Part shown: piece by piece, positions 45,186-54,338 of the stretch
How the letters are laid out: each line of letters starts with the position of its first letter
Position numbering within the stretch: the stretch's first letter is position 1
NCBI RefSeq assembly: GCF_012849055.1
Contig: NZ_CP051677.1
Location: forward strand, 2,867,001 to 2,931,000
Direction: 5' to 3'
Origin: Spirosoma rhododendri
GTDB lineage: Bacteria > Bacteroidota > Bacteroidia > Cytophagales > Spirosomataceae
Length of the DNA stretch: 64,000 bases
Notes under the pieces: generated by a model
What the model saw: the letters and a program-made list of their open reading frames with translations, nothing else
Database searches by the model: none
What the model was told of the DNA's origin: nothing
Position numbers and translations under genes: made by a program

Positions 45186-45686
45186 ATGAGACCCAACAAA
45201 GTAATTACGCTGGACCCGCAGGCCGGGAACAGCCTGTCGGTTGTCGGTGATACGTACCGTATGCTACTGACCGGCGAGTAGACCGACAACAAGCTGGCCG
45301 TTATCGATATGCTGGTTCCGCCCGGCGGTGGCCCCGGTCCGCACGCCCACGCCAACATCATTGAAACGTTTTACGTAATCGATGGCGAAGTGGTTATTCG
45401 GTCGGAAACGCAGACGTACACGGCCCGTAAGGGGGCATCTGTTACGATTCCGATGGGTGGGGCGGTGCACATGTTTAAAAACGAATCCGACAAGCCAGCG
45501 CACCTGCTTTGTATCGTGGTGCCGTCGGGACTGGAGGCTATGTTTCAGGAGATTGGCCAGCCGGTAGCTGCCGATGAGTTTCTGCCCCCGCCAGCCGTAA
45601 CCCCCGACTGGATCGCGCAGATGCAGGCTGTCGCAGAGAAACACGGTCAGGAGGTATTTCCGCCGGATTATTTCGAAACGAAGTAG
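45186..45686 (+). pseudogene. Cupin-domain protein with in-frame TAG at codon 32
   Basis: The frame starts with ATG at 45186 (MRPNKVITLDPQ) and would code for 166 residues if the TAG at 45279-45281 were read as a sense codon (LLTGE-stop-TDNK). The cupin core follows: GGGPGPHAHAN with two metal-binding His, the Glu of FYVIDGEV, and PMGGAVHMFKN with the third His. The bases fit a C-to-T change of CAG. A restart at the downstream ATG (45309) would lose the first strands but keep the metal site. The gene sits 16 bases after the broken MDR gene, probably in the same operon. Confidence 0.75.
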
Positions 45687-45814
45687 GGTATCAGTAGCCA
45701 GAGCGAGCCGGATCAGCACAACTGATCCGGCTCGCTCTTTTCGAATCCTGTGGTGGTCGTGTAAACTGTAAACCGGCCATTGCCCCGTATCTTGCAGGCT
45801 GAATTTGGACCCTT

Positions 45815-47518
45815 ATGAGTAACGCTGAAATTGTCGACCTGCTGGAACTGACGGCCCGGTTGATGGAGCTTCACGAACGTGATGCGTTTAAAACCCGCGC
45901 CTTCCAGTCGGCCGCGTTCAACCTCGATAAAACTACCGCCGACCTAAGCCAGCTGCCGGTCGATGAGCTGGTCAAGCTGCCGGGCGTGGGAAAAAGCGTC
46001 GCGCAGAAAATCCACGAAATCAGTCAGACCGGGCGGCTGTCGGATCTCGATGCGCTGCTGGCCGAAACACCCGCCGGGGTGCTCGATATGTTCCGCATCA
46101 AGGGGCTGGGCGTCAAGAAAGTACGCACCCTCTGGCGCGAACTAGGCATCGACACGCTCGACGCACTGCGGCAGGCGGGCGAAGAAGGGCGTATTGCCAC
46201 GATCAAAGGGTTTGGGGCCAGTACGCAGGAGAAAATCCTCGACGCGCTGACGTTTTTGCAGGAACAGCAGGGCAAACTCCGCATGGACCGTGCCGACGAA
46301 CTGGCGCAGCGGCTGCGCGAACAGCTATTGCCGCATTTCGAGCGCGTCGACGTCAGCGGGCAGGTACGTCGGCGGGTGCAGGAAGTCGACACCGTGCAGC
46401 TGCTGGTACAAACCACCGATCCGCTCTCGGCCATGCTCACACTCCGGGGTATGCCCGAACTGCTGATCGACGAGCGCGAATCGTCGCCGTTTGTCTGGCG
46501 GGGGCGGTTTGCCGGGTACGACGTACCGGTGGAACTGCGGTTCAACGCGCCCGATCAGATGGACCGGCAACTGTTCATTCAGTCGGCGGCTGAATCCCAT
46601 CTGAAACAGCCGGGGTCGGCGGGTGTCGCGTTGTTGCAGGCGGCTTACACGGGCAACGACGCCAGTGAAACCGCTATTTACGAGCGGGCGGGCCTGCCGT
46701 ATGTGGTGCCCGAAATGCGCGAAGACGACTTCGCTTTCCGCTGGTCGACCCAGCATCACCACACCAATCTGGTCACGTGGGATGATCTGCGCGGCACGCT
46801 CCACAACCACAGTACCTGGTCGGATGGTAAGGAATCTGTCGCGAGTATGGCGGCTTACACGCGGGAGCTGGGCCTGAGCTATTTCGGCATCGCCGACCAC
46901 TCAAAAACGGCCACCTACGCCCACGGACTGAGCGTCGAGCAAGTGATGGCGCAGCACACCGAGATCGATCAGCTGAACGCTGGTTTTGGTGATGACTTCC
47001 GCATTTTTAAAGGTATCGAATCCGATATTCTGGGCGACGGCTCGCTCGACTACGACGACGAGATTCTAGCCCGCTTCGATTACGTGGTGGCGTCGGTACA
47101 TCAGACGCTAAACATGTCTATCGAAAAAGCCACGACGCGACTGTTGCGGGCCATCGAAAACCCGTACACGACGATTCTGGGGCACCCGACCGGTCGGCTG
47201 TTGCTGGCCCGCGAAGGCTATCCCATCGATCACCGCGCCATCATCGACGCCTGCGCCGAGCATAACGTCGTGATCGAAATCAACGCCAGCCCGTACCGGC
47301 TCGACATCGACTGGCGCTGGATCGACTACGCCATGCAGCAGGGCGTTATGCTGAGTATCAATCCCGACGCGCATAGCCTGGCCGGGCTGCTCGACATGCA
47401 CTACGGCGTTGATATTGCGCGCAAAGGGGGGCTAACCGCCGAAATGACGTTCAACGCGCTACCGCTGGAAAAGATGCAGGCGTATCTGCAACAACGGCGT
47501 AGTAACCTGGTTAAATAG
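45815..47518 (+). CDS. PolX-like protein: HhH, degenerate polymerase and PHP phosphoesterase
   Basis: The 567-residue protein follows the PolX order: helix-hairpin-helix motifs LPGVGKSVAQKIHEIS (55-70) and GLGVKKVR (97-104), a nucleotidyltransferase region, and a C-terminal PHP domain with LHNHSTWSDG (329-338), GIADHS (358-363), GIESD, ASVHQ, GHPTGR, NASPYR and NPDAHS. In the palm, SGQVRRRVQEVDTVQLLV (181-198) lacks the DxD pair of active PolX; T193 and Q195 replace the Asp residues. Polymerase activity is therefore probably lost, while the PHP metal ligands remain, so it likely works as a DNA-binding phosphoesterase or 3'-end trimming enzyme. A weak TATCTTGC box lies at 45788-45795. Confidence 0.85.
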   Translation: MSNAEIVDLLELTARLMELHERDAFKTRAFQSAAFNLDKTTADLSQLPVDELVKLPGVGKSVAQKIHEISQTGRLSDLDALLAETPAGVLDMFRIKGLGVKKVRTLWRELGIDTLDALRQAGEEGRIATIKGFGASTQEKILDALTFLQEQQGKLRMDRADELAQRLREQLLPHFERVDVSGQVRRRVQEVDTVQLLVQTTDPLSAMLTLRGMPELLIDERESSPFVWRGRFAGYDVPVELRFNAPDQMDRQLFIQSAAESHLKQPGSAGVALLQAAYTGNDASETAIYERAGLPYVVPEMREDDFAFRWSTQHHHTNLVTWDDLRGTLHNHSTWSDGKESVASMAAYTRELGLSYFGIADHSKTATYAHGLSVEQVMAQHTEIDQLNAGFGDDFRIFKGIESDILGDGSLDYDDEILARFDYVVASVHQTLNMSIEKATTRLLRAIENPYTTILGHPTGRLLLAREGYPIDHRAIIDACAEHNVVIEINASPYRLDIDWRWIDYAMQQGVMLSINPDAHSLAGLLDMHYGVDIARKGGLTAEMTFNALPLEKMQAYLQQRRSNLVK

Positions 47519-47523
47519 GCCAC

Positions 47524-47763
47524 ATGACAAACAAGACACTTTATTTTCTGTCGCAGACATACCGGCAGATTCAGCTATCCGTCGAGAAAGGCACGACGCC
47601 CTACCCGCACAGCGACTTCGCCCACCAGTTCGACGCGCTGCTAAACGCAGTGGGCGAAGAAGCCGCCCGTGCCTTAGCTATCAACCTGGTGGAAGAAGCC
47701 GCTACGGCCAACGAGAATACCGATTATTTTCGTCGACGAATGGCCGAAGCCGCCGAAGTTTGA
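47524..47763 (+). CDS. Small hypothetical protein downstream of the PolX-like gene
   Basis: The 79-residue product (MTNKTLYFLSQTYRQIQLS) is acidic and helical with no membrane segment or Cys pair. It starts 5 bases after the PolX-like gene and ends 3 bases before the terminator, so it is cotranscribed. The ATG start and codon use fit a real gene. I do not recognise a family; the position suggests a partner or regulator of the PolX-like protein, but no sequence proof exists. Confidence 0.6.
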   Translation: MTNKTLYFLSQTYRQIQLSVEKGTTPYPHSDFAHQFDALLNAVGEEAARALAINLVEEAATANENTDYFRRRMAEAAEV

Positions 47764-47765
47764 GC

Positions 47766-47805
47766 AACGAAAAGCCCGAACCGTTTCGGGTTCGGGCTTT
47801 TCGTT
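47766..47805. terminator. Bidirectional hairpin terminator
   Basis: 17-base perfect arms (47766-47782 and 47789-47805) run AACGAAAAGCCCGAACC with their reverse complement, closed by a short loop. Both arms end in A or T runs, so it stops the PolX-like operon and the GH63 gene. Confidence 0.9.
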
Positions 47806-50475
47806 TTACTTACCTACCGGCAGGGCGACCAGCTCTGATCGGTATTTGTACGAGTACTCGATCAGGTCGGCGACAAGGCCCGTCCAGCCGGTTTGGTGGC
47901 TGGCACCCAGACCCGCCCCCACGTCGCCATGGAAGTATTCGTAGAACAGGTACAGGCCCTGGAAATTGGGGTCGTCCTGCATCTTTTTGTCGTTGCCAAA
48001 GGCCGCAATGTGCCCGCTTTCATCGCGCCGGAAGATATTGATAAGCCGGTCGATAACCTGCACGGTTGCTTCCTTGATACTCATCACCTGCCCGGAGTGG
48101 GTCGGGTATTCGATCTCCAGATCATCGCCGTAGTACTGATAGAACTTCAGCAGTGAGTCGACGAGCAGGAAGTTGACCGGAAACCAGATCGGCCCGCGCC
48201 AGTTGGAGTTGCCGCCAAACATGCTCATCTCCGACTCAGCCGGTACGTAGCGCACCTGGAAAATTTCGCTGTTCAGCTCGAACTGATACGGCGTCTTTTC
48301 GTGGTATTTCGACAGCGCCCGGATACCGTAGTCCGACAGGAATTCGCTTTCGTCGAACATCCGGCGCATAATCATCTTCATCCGGTGGCCACGCAGCAGA
48401 CTCAGCAGGTGGGTTTGGCCCTTGCCCGGCTCGTTCCAGCGCGACACCAGCGACGCCAGATCGGGGCGGTTGGTCAGTACCCACTCGACGCGTCGTTTGA
48501 AATCGGGTAGTTTCGACAGTAGCTCCTCGTCCAGAATCTCAACAGCGAACAGCGGAATCAGTCCCACCATCGACCGGATTTTGAGCAGTCGCGAGTCGCG
48601 GCCCGGCGTGTGCAGCACGTCGTAGTAGAACTGATCGATCTCGTCCCACAGGCTGATGTGGTTCTTGCCGAGGTTGTTCATCGCCGACGCGATGTGCAGG
48701 AAGTGCTCGAAAAATTTGCTGGCCATATCCTGATACACCGGGCGCGTCAGCGAGATTTCGCAGGCAATCCGCAGCATATTCAGGGTATACATGGCCATCC
48801 AGCCGGTCCCGTCGGCCTGCTCGATGTGCCCACCCATCGGCAGCGGCTGGCTCCGGTCGAATACCCCGATGTTGTCGAGGCCGAGGAAGCCACCCCCGAA
48901 AATGTTGTTGCCCTCCACGTCTTTGCGGTTGACCCACCACGTGAAGTTGAGCAGCAGCTTATGAAAGGCCCGTTCCAGAAAGCCGACATCACCGGTACCG
49001 TTCAGGTCGCGGTCGATTTCGTATACTTTCCAGGTTGCCCAGGCATGAACGGGCGGGTTGACGTCGGAGAAATTCCATTCATAGGCCGGAATTTGCCCGT
49101 TGGGGTGCATGTAGTACTCGCGCAGAATAACCGCCAGCTGCCGTTTCGCGAAGTTTGGGTCGAGCCGGGCAAGGGTCAGGGTGTGGAAAGCCAGATCCCA
49201 GGCGGCAAACCACGGATATTCCCACTTGTCGGGCATCGACAGAATGTTGGCCGTGTACATGTGCCGCCAGGTTTCGTTGCGGGCATACACACGCCCCTGA
49301 AACGGTACCGGCATCTTTGGGTCACCCTTGAGCCACTCGTTGACGTTGTAGTAGTAAAACTGCTTGTTCCAGAGCATACCGGCGTAGGCCTGCCGCTGAA
49401 TATCCCGCAACTCCGTGTCGGTTACGTTTTTTTGCAGATCGTCGTAATACGTGTTAGCTTCCGTCAGTCGTTTGTCCCAGAGCGCGTCGAAATCAGCGAA
49501 AGGCTGGGCCATCGTCGTCTGATCGCTGAACCGCAGCCGGATCGTTGTGCTGCCCCCCGCCGGAATTTCGCGCGTGTACCGGGCCGCGGCTTTCGTGCCG
49601 ATCTGATGCGGATTGACGAACCCCTTTTTTCCCCGCGACACAATATGGTTATTGATGCCGTCTTTGGGATACTGCACCGTGTTGGGGCGGCCGTACAGCC
49701 GCTCGGTGTTGGTGTCGTTGTCGCAGAACAGCAGTCCGTCGGGGTTTTCGCAGTAGAGTTTGTACTTACCCAGCTGCTTGTGGTTCACCTCGATCTGCCG
49801 GTTGCCGATACCGTTCAGTATCGGCCGGGCGCTGTATTGCGGGTAGCCCCACGACCAGGTGTTGCGGAACCAGATTGTCGGCAGCAGGGTCAGCGGAGCG
49901 GCATGGTCGGCGCGGTTGTGCGCCGTTATCGTCACAAGCCAGTCGTTCTGATCGGCTTTGGCGTATTCGATGAAAATGTCGAAGTATTCGTCGCTGTCGA
50001 AAATGCCCGTGTCGGTGATCTCAAACTCGGGATCCATCCGGTTTCGGCGCGAGCTTTCAATAACCAGCCGGTTGTACGGGAACTCCTGCTGCGGATACTT
50101 GTACAGCATCTTCATGTAGGAGTGCGTCGGCGTACTATCGAGGTAGTAATACAGTTCCTTAACGTCTTCGCCGTGGTTTCCTTCCGGTCCCGACAGGCCG
50201 AACAGCCGTTCTTTCAGGATACTGTCTTTATGATTCCAGAAGGCCAGCGCGAAGCAGATGTGCCCTTTGTTGTCGGAGATACCACCGATACCTTCTTCGC
50301 CCCAGCGGTAGGCTTTGGAGCGGGCCATGTCGTGGGTGATGAAGTTCCAGGCGTCGCCGTAGGGAGAGTAATCTTCCCGGACTGTGCCCCAGGCCCGTTC
50401 AGTCAGGTATGGCCCCCACTTCTTCCAGCCTTTATTATCTGTTCGTTCGCTCAGGCGAATCTTCTCGGCAATCAT
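47806..50475 (-). CDS. GH63-family glucosidase (MGH1-type)
   Basis: The 889-residue protein begins KIRLSERTDNKGWKKWGPYL, which is the usual opening of the bacterial GH63/MGH1-type glucosidase family. The (alpha/alpha)6 barrel contains PWFAAWDLAFHTLTLA near residue 430 with the catalytic-type Asp, YEWNFSDVNPPVHAWATW, and the C-terminal NSNWRGPIWFPVNFLL and LYLFYEYFHGD where the second acid should lie. No signal peptide is seen, so it should be cytoplasmic or exported by an unrecognised route. Members hydrolyse alpha-glucosides or mannosylglycerate-like compounds; the substrate is not certain. It has its own promoter with TATCTTTG. Confidence 0.85.
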   Translation of the reverse strand: MIAEKIRLSERTDNKGWKKWGPYLTERAWGTVREDYSPYGDAWNFITHDMARSKAYRWGEEGIGGISDNKGHICFALAFWNHKDSILKERLFGLSGPEGNHGEDVKELYYYLDSTPTHSYMKMLYKYPQQEFPYNRLVIESSRRNRMDPEFEITDTGIFDSDEYFDIFIEYAKADQNDWLVTITAHNRADHAAPLTLLPTIWFRNTWSWGYPQYSARPILNGIGNRQIEVNHKQLGKYKLYCENPDGLLFCDNDTNTERLYGRPNTVQYPKDGINNHIVSRGKKGFVNPHQIGTKAAARYTREIPAGGSTTIRLRFSDQTTMAQPFADFDALWDKRLTEANTYYDDLQKNVTDTELRDIQRQAYAGMLWNKQFYYYNVNEWLKGDPKMPVPFQGRVYARNETWRHMYTANILSMPDKWEYPWFAAWDLAFHTLTLARLDPNFAKRQLAVILREYYMHPNGQIPAYEWNFSDVNPPVHAWATWKVYEIDRDLNGTGDVGFLERAFHKLLLNFTWWVNRKDVEGNNIFGGGFLGLDNIGVFDRSQPLPMGGHIEQADGTGWMAMYTLNMLRIACEISLTRPVYQDMASKFFEHFLHIASAMNNLGKNHISLWDEIDQFYYDVLHTPGRDSRLLKIRSMVGLIPLFAVEILDEELLSKLPDFKRRVEWVLTNRPDLASLVSRWNEPGKGQTHLLSLLRGHRMKMIMRRMFDESEFLSDYGIRALSKYHEKTPYQFELNSEIFQVRYVPAESEMSMFGGNSNWRGPIWFPVNFLLVDSLLKFYQYYGDDLEIEYPTHSGQVMSIKEATVQVIDRLINIFRRDESGHIAAFGNDKKMQDDPNFQGLYLFYEYFHGDVGAGLGASHQTGWTGLVADLIEYSYKYRSELVALPVGK

Positions 50476-50531
50476 ATTTATAGGTTATAGCGTAAAACGG
50501 TAGGTAGTACAGACTTGACAATCTGTATCGC

Positions 50532-50539
50532 CAAAGATA
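50532..50539 (-). promoter_or_regulatory. -7 box of the GH63 gene promoter
   Basis: Minus-strand TATCTTTG matches TAnnTTTG exactly and lies 57 bases before the gene start. No clear -33 box. Confidence 0.55.
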
Positions 50540-50796
50540 ATAGCCCGGATGAATATAGGCAGGAATGATGCCGAATCGTGTATTGATTATCAGAATATGT
50601 ATAAACGACTCACGGGTCGTACAAATCTGCCGGGCCTCGGAAAATGGGGTACCTGTGCGAAAATTTTAGGGTCACACCCCTATGGTAGGGTATCTGCTAA
50701 CTGAACCAATTCCTGAACTTGTACTGCCTTTCTATCCACACCATTTTTTGGTTTTGCGTTGCCAGCTCAGCAGAAAGGCTGGTACCGTAACATCAG

Positions 50797-50838
50797 CACC
50801 ACGGCGGACCTCGGATTTATCCGGGGTCCGCCGTGGTG
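50797..50838. terminator. GC-rich hairpin after the serine hydrolase gene
   Basis: Perfect 14-base arms CACCACGGCGGACC (50797-50810) and GGTCCGCCGTGGTG (50825-50838) lie 12 bases after the stop of the minus-strand gene. Confidence 0.8.
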
Positions 50839-50849
50839 TTTAGTGCCAG

Positions 50850-52028
50850 TCATGAGCCCGCATTTACGGCTGCCAATACGCGTTTAATCAGTTCGTTCGG
50901 GTTACCGTTGTGCCACCGCCACACAATGACAATGTCGTGCTCCGGGTCGACCCAGACGGTATTTTGCCCCGCGCCCAGAGCCGCAAAACTTGACGTTGGT
51001 GCGTCGGGCCAGGGTTTGGTTTCACCAGGCTTCGGCGTGTTGAGCCACCACAGATAGCCGTAGGCCGGACCCACCGGGCCGCGCGTTGTCGCCTGTTTCA
51101 CCCAGTCACTCGACACGATCTGCTTACCGTTCCAGTTGCCCTGCCGCAGAAAGAGATAGCCGAACCGGGCTTCGTCGCGGGCACTGATCCGGAGGCCACC
51201 GCCCCAGCGCGTTCCCCCACTGACCGACGGCATTTCCTTACCGTCGACGGTGGCGACGGCGTTCGGATAGGTTATGTACCGCCACGTGTCCGACGCACCG
51301 ATGGGATTCATGATCTCGTCGCGGACCACGTCGGGCAGGGGCTTTTTCCAGATGCGCAGCAGCGACAGGGCCAGTCGGTTGATACGAACGTCGTTGTATT
51401 CGTAGTAGGTGCCGGGCGTCTGTAGCGCGCGGGGCTTACGCTCGCCCTTCCCGAACGCTTCCTTCCCGACAAAATCGCTATTCTTACCCCACAGTTCACC
51501 TTCCCACTCGCTGCTTTGCCGGGCGTGGTGTTCCCACGTAATCGCCCGGTTCTGCGCTGATTCGTAGCCGCCGTCGTGAATCAGGCTGGCCACGGGTTGG
51601 TGAATATCCGGGATCATTTTCCGGTCGAGGGTAATGCCCAGCACGGTCGACAGTACGCTTTTGGCGACGCTGTAGGTCGGGTCGACGGCTTCCGTATCAC
51701 CCCACTCGGCCACGATGTAGCCGTGCCGCAGAACGATGCCGTTGGTCTTGGCGCGGCTCGTCGGCATGGGGCCGAGCAGTTTGCCGAAGATTTCTTCCTG
51801 CGTCGAGAAGTCGGGGGCCATCTGCGTCGTTTCCTGCGTCTTCGCAAACGCGACCGCTTCGGCCAGTTTGTCCGCGTTCATGCCTACCTGCGCCGGGTTG
51901 CGGTGCGCCCAGCCATCGCCCTTCGGCGGGAAGTACGGGCGTGTGTCGGTTGGGGGGCGGTGGCAGGCAGCCGTCAGCGCGAGGAGGAGCAGCCAGATAG
52001 CCCAGATTTTCGGTTGAAAAGGGCGCAT
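50850..52028 (-). CDS. Lipoprotein serine hydrolase (class C beta-lactamase / esterase family)
   Basis: The 392-residue protein has a lipoprotein signal peptide with LTAAC (Cys22). The active site is S120-V-A-K123 in PTYSVAKSVLSTVLG, the SxxK motif; YND near residue 205 takes the place of YxN. The family covers beta-lactamases, DD-peptidases and esterases; here esterase or peptidase is more likely, as for most Bacteroidota paralogues. The start ATG overlaps the stop of the upstream M28 gene by one base, so the two are translationally coupled and may work on the same substrate in the periplasm. Confidence 0.85.
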   Translation of the reverse strand: MRPFQPKIWAIWLLLLALTAACHRPPTDTRPYFPPKGDGWAHRNPAQVGMNADKLAEAVAFAKTQETTQMAPDFSTQEEIFGKLLGPMPTSRAKTNGIVLRHGYIVAEWGDTEAVDPTYSVAKSVLSTVLGITLDRKMIPDIHQPVASLIHDGGYESAQNRAITWEHHARQSSEWEGELWGKNSDFVGKEAFGKGERKPRALQTPGTYYEYNDVRINRLALSLLRIWKKPLPDVVRDEIMNPIGASDTWRYITYPNAVATVDGKEMPSVSGGTRWGGGLRISARDEARFGYLFLRQGNWNGKQIVSSDWVKQATTRGPVGPAYGYLWWLNTPKPGETKPWPDAPTSSFAALGAGQNTVWVDPEHDIVIVWRWHNGNPNELIKRVLAAVNAGS

Positions 52029-53542
52029 CAGCGTTCAAGTTTAAAGCCGGGGTCGAGACCAACGCGGGTGGGGCGGTTGGCGACGTCCCACCCGGTCAGG
52101 TAAATCCATTTGGCGATGCGCGTTACCTTGTCGGTGTCGATGCGCTCGGGTTCGTCTTTCGGCGTGTGATAGTCAGGGTGCAGCAGCGACGTGTACGCGA
52201 TGGCGGGGATGTTGGCGCGGGCGTAGGGGAGGTGGTCGCTACGGAAGTACCAGCCTTCGGGGTGCTCGGGTTTATCCCACAGCGTGTCGAGCTTGAAATG
52301 GGCGTCCGCTTTGTTGACCGCCAGTGCTGCGTTGACCAGATCGGTCGAGTTGCGGTGGGGCGGCTGCTGACCCAGAATACAGGCGCTATCCGGCGCGTTA
52401 CGGCCAATCATCTCGGCGTTCAGCACGGCCACGATCGAGCCTTTCGGTACGGTCGGGTGCTCCACGTAGTAGCGCGAACCGAGCAGCCCGCGCTCCTCAG
52501 CCCCGTGAAAAACGATCAGCGCCGACCGCTTGCCGGGTTTCTGCGCAAACGCCCGGCCAATGGCCATCGTCGCGACGCAGCCGCTGGCGTTGTCGTCGGC
52601 CCCGTTCCAGATCGAGTCACCCGCCACGGCCCGGCGGACGCCGTCATGGTCCTGGTGGGTGCTGAACAGTACGTACTCGTTTTTCAGCTTCGGATCGGTC
52701 CCCGGCACTTTCGCCACGATATTGACCGATGGGTAGCTGAAACTCTCGACGTTGACGACGTTGGTAAACTGCTGACCGGGCTGCTTGATCCAGTCGATAG
52801 CAGAAGCCGGAAGCCATACGGTCGGTGCCTGCGAAAACACCCGCGTGTTGGGGCCACCGGGTAAGTCGTACCGGCCGCGTTCCAGCCCCGTTGTCCAGCG
52901 TTCAAAGTACGACTGCGCTTCTTTGTCGGACACCCACACGACCGCAACGGCCCCCGCTTTGACGAGTTCGGCGGCCCGGCGGCTCATCGTTCCGAACAGA
53001 AACCGGCGATAGCTGATGTCGGCCGGGCCGGTACCCGAAAACTGAATTGCGACGGCCTTGCCTTTGATATCGACTTTCGCCAGTTCGTCCGGCGTTCCCG
53101 TCCCGACGAAAACGAGCGGTGCATCGACCGACGCAATGGCGGGAGCCAGCAGAAAAGCGTCCTGCCCGTGGGTGAGCTGATGCGAGCCGATGTTCAGGCG
53201 GCTGGTCTCGGTGATGCGGGTGCGCTGAATGTGAAAAAACTGGAAAAACGTGCCATCGTCGCCCGCCGGTTGCAGGCCCATCGCCCGAAGTTGGTCGGCA
53301 ATCCAGACCGACGCTTTGAGTTCATCGAGCGAACCGGCTTCGCGGCCCCGGAAGTGGTCGCCCGCGAGCGCAAAGAGGTCGCGTTTGATGTCGGTTTCTT
53401 TGATGGCGGCAACGGCACTGGCACCGGGCGCAACGCTCTGTTTGCCGGTTTGCGCCTGCGCGGGTGAACCAGCCCACAGGCTAACGACTGCCAGCAAACC
53501 CGTCAGGCGGGGCCGCAGTGAAAAGGAGGAGAGTAAAGGCAT
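52028..53542 (-). CDS. M28-family zinc aminopeptidase, secreted
   Basis: The 504-residue protein has a Sec signal peptide ending AGSPAQAQ. A PA-like insertion lies near residues 135-260, then the M28 zinc site: His of STHQDHDG, Asp of GADDNASG, Glu pair of FHGAEERGLLGS, Glu of VLNAEMIGR and His of LHPDYHTPKDE. The Asp/Glu change in NAEMIGR is seen in many family members. It should release N-terminal amino acids from periplasmic peptides. It is transcribed from TAAATTTG (53574-53581) and coupled to the serine hydrolase gene, perhaps as part of peptide scavenging. Confidence 0.92.
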   Translation of the reverse strand: MPLLSSFSLRPRLTGLLAVVSLWAGSPAQAQTGKQSVAPGASAVAAIKETDIKRDLFALAGDHFRGREAGSLDELKASVWIADQLRAMGLQPAGDDGTFFQFFHIQRTRITETSRLNIGSHQLTHGQDAFLLAPAIASVDAPLVFVGTGTPDELAKVDIKGKAVAIQFSGTGPADISYRRFLFGTMSRRAAELVKAGAVAVVWVSDKEAQSYFERWTTGLERGRYDLPGGPNTRVFSQAPTVWLPASAIDWIKQPGQQFTNVVNVESFSYPSVNIVAKVPGTDPKLKNEYVLFSTHQDHDGVRRAVAGDSIWNGADDNASGCVATMAIGRAFAQKPGKRSALIVFHGAEERGLLGSRYYVEHPTVPKGSIVAVLNAEMIGRNAPDSACILGQQPPHRNSTDLVNAALAVNKADAHFKLDTLWDKPEHPEGWYFRSDHLPYARANIPAIAYTSLLHPDYHTPKDEPERIDTDKVTRIAKWIYLTGWDVANRPTRVGLDPGFKLER

Positions 53543-53573
53543 AACGACGAATAACGGATGATTGGGTAATCGA

Positions 53574-53581
53574 CAAATTTA
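53574..53581 (-). promoter_or_regulatory. -7 box for the M28 peptidase operon
   Basis: Minus-strand TAAATTTG fits TAnnTTTG and lies 31 bases before the M28 start. The -33 element is not clear. Confidence 0.5.
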
Positions 53582-53684
53582 CACGATTGCGGATAGGAAT
53601 AAGCACGGTCAATTCGTTGTTATTCGTAGTCCAGATAGATCGGCTTTTTGTCCTATTACGCTGGTCAAAACACCGCTCGATTCG

Positions 53685-53692
53685 TATATTTG
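53685..53692 (+). promoter_or_regulatory. -7 box for the dehydrogenase operon
   Basis: TATATTTG fits TAnnTTTG and lies 39 bases before the GTG start at 53732. The -33 element is not clear. Confidence 0.5.
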
Positions 53693-53731
53693 AAGAATTC
53701 TTAAAAATTAAAAAGCTAATCCCGCTTTTCT

Positions 53732-54253
53732 GTGGAACGGAGAAATGCATTGAAAACACTGGCCGGTGCTGTGGGTGGCCTGATTGCCCTGCCCGGCTGG
53801 GCGTCCGGCTGGACAGCGGAGTCGGTTCGGCTGGCGACACCGTTGCTGCCTGCTGATCAGGTCGAGACGTTAGCGGCCGTTGTCGACACCATTATCCCGG
53901 CAACCGATACGCCCGGTGCCAAAGACCTCAACGTGCAGCAGTTCATCCAGAAAGTGGTGGCCGACTGCTACGATAAGCCCACGCAGGATATGCTGTCGAA
54001 CGGCCTGGTTCTGACGAACGATCTGGCGCAAAAGACCTTTGGCAAGCCGTTTAACGCAGGCGACGCAACCCAGCGCGTGACTCTGCTCAAGCAGCTGGAA
54101 CAGTCGACGGACCCGGCGCAGGCTGCATTTATCAAACTGGTCAAGCCGCTCACGATCCGGGGCTATCTCAACTCCGAGTACGTCATGACCAACCTGACGC
54201 ATTACGAGTTCATCCCCGGCCATTACAACGGCTGCGTACCAGTGAAAAAATAG
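53732..54253 (+). CDS. Gluconate 2-dehydrogenase subunit 3-like Tat protein
   Basis: The start is GTG at 53732, giving MERRNALKTLAGAVGGLIAL, a Tat signal with the RR pair at residues 3-4 and a hydrophobic core. The remaining 140 residues fit the gluconate-2-dehydrogenase subunit-3 family: LAAVVDTIIPATDTPGA at the start of the domain and TNLTHYEFIPGHYNGCVPV at the end. In the three-subunit FAD dehydrogenases this small subunit escorts the folded flavin subunit to the periplasm. The GMC gene downstream is its expected partner; a cytochrome subunit is not seen. Confidence 0.85.
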   Translation: MERRNALKTLAGAVGGLIALPGWASGWTAESVRLATPLLPADQVETLAAVVDTIIPATDTPGAKDLNVQQFIQKVVADCYDKPTQDMLSNGLVLTNDLAQKTFGKPFNAGDATQRVTLLKQLEQSTDPAQAAFIKLVKPLTIRGYLNSEYVMTNLTHYEFIPGHYNGCVPVKK

Positions 54254-54328
54254 GTTTAAGGTTTATGGTTCAACGTTTAACGTTGGCCTAATCGACAAAC
54301 CTTAAACGTCAAACTACAAACCTTGAAC
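54252..54328. repeat. Intergenic hairpin with heptamer-repeat arms
   Basis: The left arm (54252-54286) reads GGTTTAA, GGTTTAT, GGTTCAA, CGTTTAA, CGTTGGC; the right arm (54296-54328) is the degenerate reverse complement. It lies between the subunit-3 and GMC genes, only 10 bases before the GMC start codon. Confidence 0.8.
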
Positions 54329-54338
54329 TGTCCAAAGG

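Larger units (their letters stand above)
50476..50849. other. Intergenic region with GH63 promoter and convergent terminator
   Basis: This 374-base gap has no gene that I can support. The GH63 promoter box TATCTTTG (minus strand) is at 50532-50539, and a hairpin at 50797-50838 ends the serine hydrolase gene. The middle is fairly featureless. Confidence 0.6.

Noticed and set aside
48610-50490. A 626-codon plus-strand frame antisense to the GH63 gene
   Set aside because: It is long only because GC-rich codons rarely give stops on the opposite strand; no recognisable domain, and the minus-strand frame is a clear GH63 enzyme.
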